10,000 nucleotides of DNA from Actinidia chinensis. Its lineage: Eukaryota > Streptophyta > Magnoliopsida > Ericales > Actinidiaceae. The notes beneath the pieces are model-generated. The model was not told the origin of the DNA. It searched no databases and saw nothing but the letters and a program-made list of their open reading frames with translations. A program made the position numbers and the translations under genes. Location: contig CM018916.1 of NCBI GenBank assembly GCA_009663005.1, positions 1,392,501-1,402,500 on the forward strand, in the 5' to 3' direction. Numbering within the stretch: the stretch's first letter is position 1; each line of letters opens with the position of its first letter. Shown piece after piece: positions 8,583 through 10,000 of this stretch.

Positions 8583-9219
8583 TAAGCCATGGGCCTTTTA
8601 GTTGTGGTCATAGGATAAGAGTTTTTTAGTTGTGGTTTTCTATGTTTTGACTTTCTTATTTCGTTGTTGTTGAGTTGGTCGTATTGGGATGTCGGTTCTG
8701 TTGGGTAGTGTCCGAGCAAGTCAAAACCAACATCCGTTTTGAGTTGTCAACCCTTTTTCTTTTGTTAACCAAGGTCAATAAAAGCTTCAAAGTCCTTGTT
8801 AACTCAAATATGCTTTAATCTATGCAATGAACAACTTTATTTTTATGTTTTGTTAATGCTGTATTTGTTGTTTGTTTGTTCTCTTTTAAGAAATAGTTAA
8901 TCATTTTTGTTGTTTGCCATTTCATTCGTTGAACAAGCATGCACTTTTTGATCGAATGTACAAATTGAGCACACGTTTGATATTTTGGGAGCAATTATCA
9001 ATTGAGAGTGAACATCCCTTTGTGAGAATTGAAGTCGAAACTTGTCTTGGATGGAAAAATTCGACTGTATGATCTTTCTTAATTGAGTTTTGACAATTAA
9101 CTGCTTGAGAGTTTGTTAATGAGTTCGCGTCAAAGTTTTTCATCATTTTAAAATCATATGGTTACTGGAAGAGTTGTTGAGTTAATAAACCCTGCTTCCA
9201 CTAATTAATACGAAATCTT
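8583..9219 (+). other. 3' non-coding region between the third gene and the LTR boundary
   Basis: AT-rich, T-rich sequence with no convincing gene. An AATAAA at 8777-8782, about 200 bases after the stop, could serve as a poly(A) signal for a transcript of the third gene, but this hexamer is common by chance in such sequence. A minus-strand open frame at 8922-9146 shows no recognisable motif. Confidence 0.5.
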
Positions 9220-9233
9220 GTTAGAAGTTACTT

Positions 9234-9252
9234 TTTGCTAGGGACTAGCAAA
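9234..9252 (+). repeat. Perfect hairpin before the polypurine tract, copy 1
   Basis: TTTGCTAG, loop GGA, CTAGCAAA: an 8-bp perfect stem with a 3-base loop, ending 18 bases before the proposed LTR start at 9271. A GGGACTAGCAAA-type motif just before the polypurine tract is recalled as typical of plant Athila-like elements. An identical copy lies 301 bases downstream. Confidence 0.75.
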
Positions 9253-9270
9253 GTCCAAGTTAGGTGTGTG
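9253..9270 (+). other. Degenerate polypurine tract, copy 1
   Basis: GTCCAAGTTAGGTGTGTG lies between the hairpin and the TGAT LTR start. It corresponds in position to the polypurine tract that primes plus-strand synthesis. It is no longer purely purine, consistent with decay from an AAGTTTGGGGGTG-like ancestor (the ancestral form is inferred). The same 18 bases recur at 9554-9571. Confidence 0.55.
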
Positions 9271-9534
9271 TGATTAACACACAATATTGTATATAACCGA
9301 TATATTTTTTCTTGTTTTTGTATACTTGAACAAGTTAATGTATTCGATTTAATCTATTTTGTTCGCAAGTCATTTTTGTGAGTTATGTAGGAACTTTGAC
9401 ATTAAGGATGTTTTTCTAGTCCTGTATGCATATGTTGAGCACAAATTAACGTATTCGATTTAATCTATTTTGTTCGCAAGTCATTTTTGTGAGTTATGTA
9501 GGAACTTTGACATTAAGGATGTTAGAAGTTACTT

Positions 9535-9553
9535 TTTGCTAGGGACTAGCAAA
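9535..9553 (+). repeat. Perfect hairpin before the polypurine tract, copy 2
   Basis: Identical to the hairpin at 9234-9252: 8-bp stem with GGA loop. It is followed by the same 18-base tract and a second TGATTAACAC at 9572. It exists because of the local duplication. Confidence 0.75.
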
Positions 9554-9826
9554 GTCCAAGTTAGGTGTGTGTGATTAACACATAATATTGTATATAACCG
9601 ATATATTTTTTATTGTTTTTGTATACTTGCACAAGTTAACGTATTCGATTTAATCTATTTTGTTCGCAAGTCATTTTTGTGAGTTATGTAGGAACTTTGA
9701 CATTAAGGATGTCTTTCTAGTCTTGTATGCATATGTTGAGCAGGCTATGTTGGATTAAAATAGCAAGGAAAAGCCCAGAGTAGCCATGTGGAACCTGATA
9801 GTGAAAATTGGAAAATCAAGCAGGTA

Positions 9827-9982
9827 ACTACCGGCAGTTGATTTAGCACTACCGGTAGACTTCTAGTGGCAAAAGCAGATAATTCCCTACCAGTAGTTGA
9901 TTCAGCACTACCGGTATATAGGGTAGACCAGAGGCAAAATAAGATAATTCTCTACCGGTAGTTGATTCATCACTACCGGTGG
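9827..9982 (+). repeat. Tandem paired-palindrome units in the 3' LTR
   Basis: Three units start at about 9827, 9887 and 9952 (spacings about 60 and 65 bases). Each has a CTACCGGTAG-type palindrome, a spacer of about nine bases resembling TTGATTCAG, and a second ACTACCGGTAG-type palindrome, so each unit is also an inverted repeat overall. Between units lie related sequences containing GGCAAAA and AGATAATTC. Single-base variants occur (CCGGCAG in unit 1, CCAGTAG in unit 2, CCGGTGG in unit 3). Repeats in U3 often serve as enhancers; that role is inferred. More units may lie beyond the edge. Confidence 0.85.
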
Positions 9983-10000
9983 ATCGAGCATAGAGGAACT

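Larger units (their letters stand above)
9220..9742 (+). repeat. Rearranged tandem duplication across the PPT/3' LTR boundary
   Basis: A 222-bp segment at 9220-9441 recurs at 9521-9742 (offset 301), with six substitutions seen by eye. Inside it, a 71-bp block occurs three times and is identical in all: 9341-9411, 9452-9522 and 9642-9712. The order is A-B-C, B, A-B-C. The two novel junctions (near 9439-9441 and 9519-9524) show short shared sequences (about GCA and TGTT). Each long copy carries hairpin, polypurine-tract remnant and LTR start. Confidence 0.92.
1..10000 (+). mobile_element. Degenerate Athila-type Ty3/gypsy LTR retrotransposon, both ends outside the window
   Basis: The whole window reads as a single element in one orientation: LTR end, tRNA-primer site, gag, PR, RT, RNase H, IN, a third gene, then the start of the other LTR. 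The Athila-branch assignment rests on the tRNA-Asp-like primer site, the D-L-x-A-S protease active-site style, the RT motif style, the absence of a chromodomain after integrase, and the extra gene between pol and the 3' LTR. The outer LTR ends and target-site duplication are not visible. Coding capacity is lost through about nine frameshifts and 21 premature stops, so the copy is non-autonomous and old. Plant origin is inferred from the element type. Confidence 0.93.
9271..10000 (+). repeat. 3' LTR, 5' part (U3), continuing beyond the window
   Basis: TGATTAACAC at 9271 follows the polypurine-tract remnant and forms an inverted terminus with ATCA at the end of the 5' LTR (107-110). Because of the tandem duplication an equivalent start lies at 9572, and I cannot tell which copy acts as the real terminus. 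The LTR runs off the right edge, so its length is unknown; at least 429 bases follow the second start. TATATAA at 9290-9296 is too close to the LTR start to be a likely promoter. Confidence 0.7.

Noticed and set aside
8777..8782. AATAAA as a firm poly(A) signal
   Set aside because: The hexamer is expected by chance in AT-rich sequence; kept only as a possibility in the region entry.
9290..9296. TATATAA as the LTR promoter TATA box
   Set aside because: It lies only about 20 bases inside the proposed LTR start, leaving no room for U3. The real promoter is probably beyond the window.
9827..9982. Palindromic units as a CRISPR array
   Set aside because: Only three imperfect units inside a plant LTR, with related rather than unique spacers and no cas genes.

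Overview
The window lies inside one old, defective LTR retrotransposon of a flowering-plant genome (probably a eudicot; the species cannot be told from the sequence). The element is on the + strand and belongs to the Ty3/gypsy superfamily, Athila-type branch. The evidence is the gene order PR-RT-RNaseH-IN, the Athila-style protease and RT motifs, a primer binding site resembling the tRNA-Asp type, no chromodomain after integrase, and a separate third gene between pol and the 3' LTR. No cellular gene, RNA gene, CRISPR array or bacterial feature is visible. All protein assignments come from motif recognition by eye, not from a database search.

Layout: 1-110 is the last part (U5) of the 5' LTR, ending in ATCA. 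A degenerate primer binding site is at 116-133. A leader runs to about 620. The gag pseudogene covers about 621-2298, followed by protease (about 2299-3016), a PR-RT linker, reverse transcriptase (about 3401-4245), RNase H (about 4246-4840) and integrase with a GPY/F-type tail (about 4841-6196). A roughly 1.25-kb spacer (6197-7442) holds a polypurine/LTR-boundary-like motif, a palindromic module shared with the LTR, and a CT-rich leader with telomere-type boxes. Next comes a second gene (7443-8582) of the Athila env-like position, resembling the 'putative plant transposon protein' family. A 3' non-coding stretch leads to the 3' LTR, which starts at 9271 and/or 9572 with TGAT and runs off the window.

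In an intact relative, gag would form the particle and PR would process the polyprotein. RT/RNaseH would copy the RNA from the tRNA primer and the polypurine tract, and IN would insert the cDNA. The role of the third gene is unknown. Here every enzyme is broken. I traced about nine frameshifts and 18 in-frame stops through gag-pol, and catalytic or structural residues are changed in PR, RT, RNase H and IN. The third gene has three nonsense codons and no frameshift.

The most interesting features are the rearranged, duplicated PPT/3' LTR boundary (9220-9742), the second boundary-like motif just after pol, the ACTACCGGTAGT modules shared by LTR and spacer, and the gene-like leader in front of the third gene. 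I found no convincing wholly new system.
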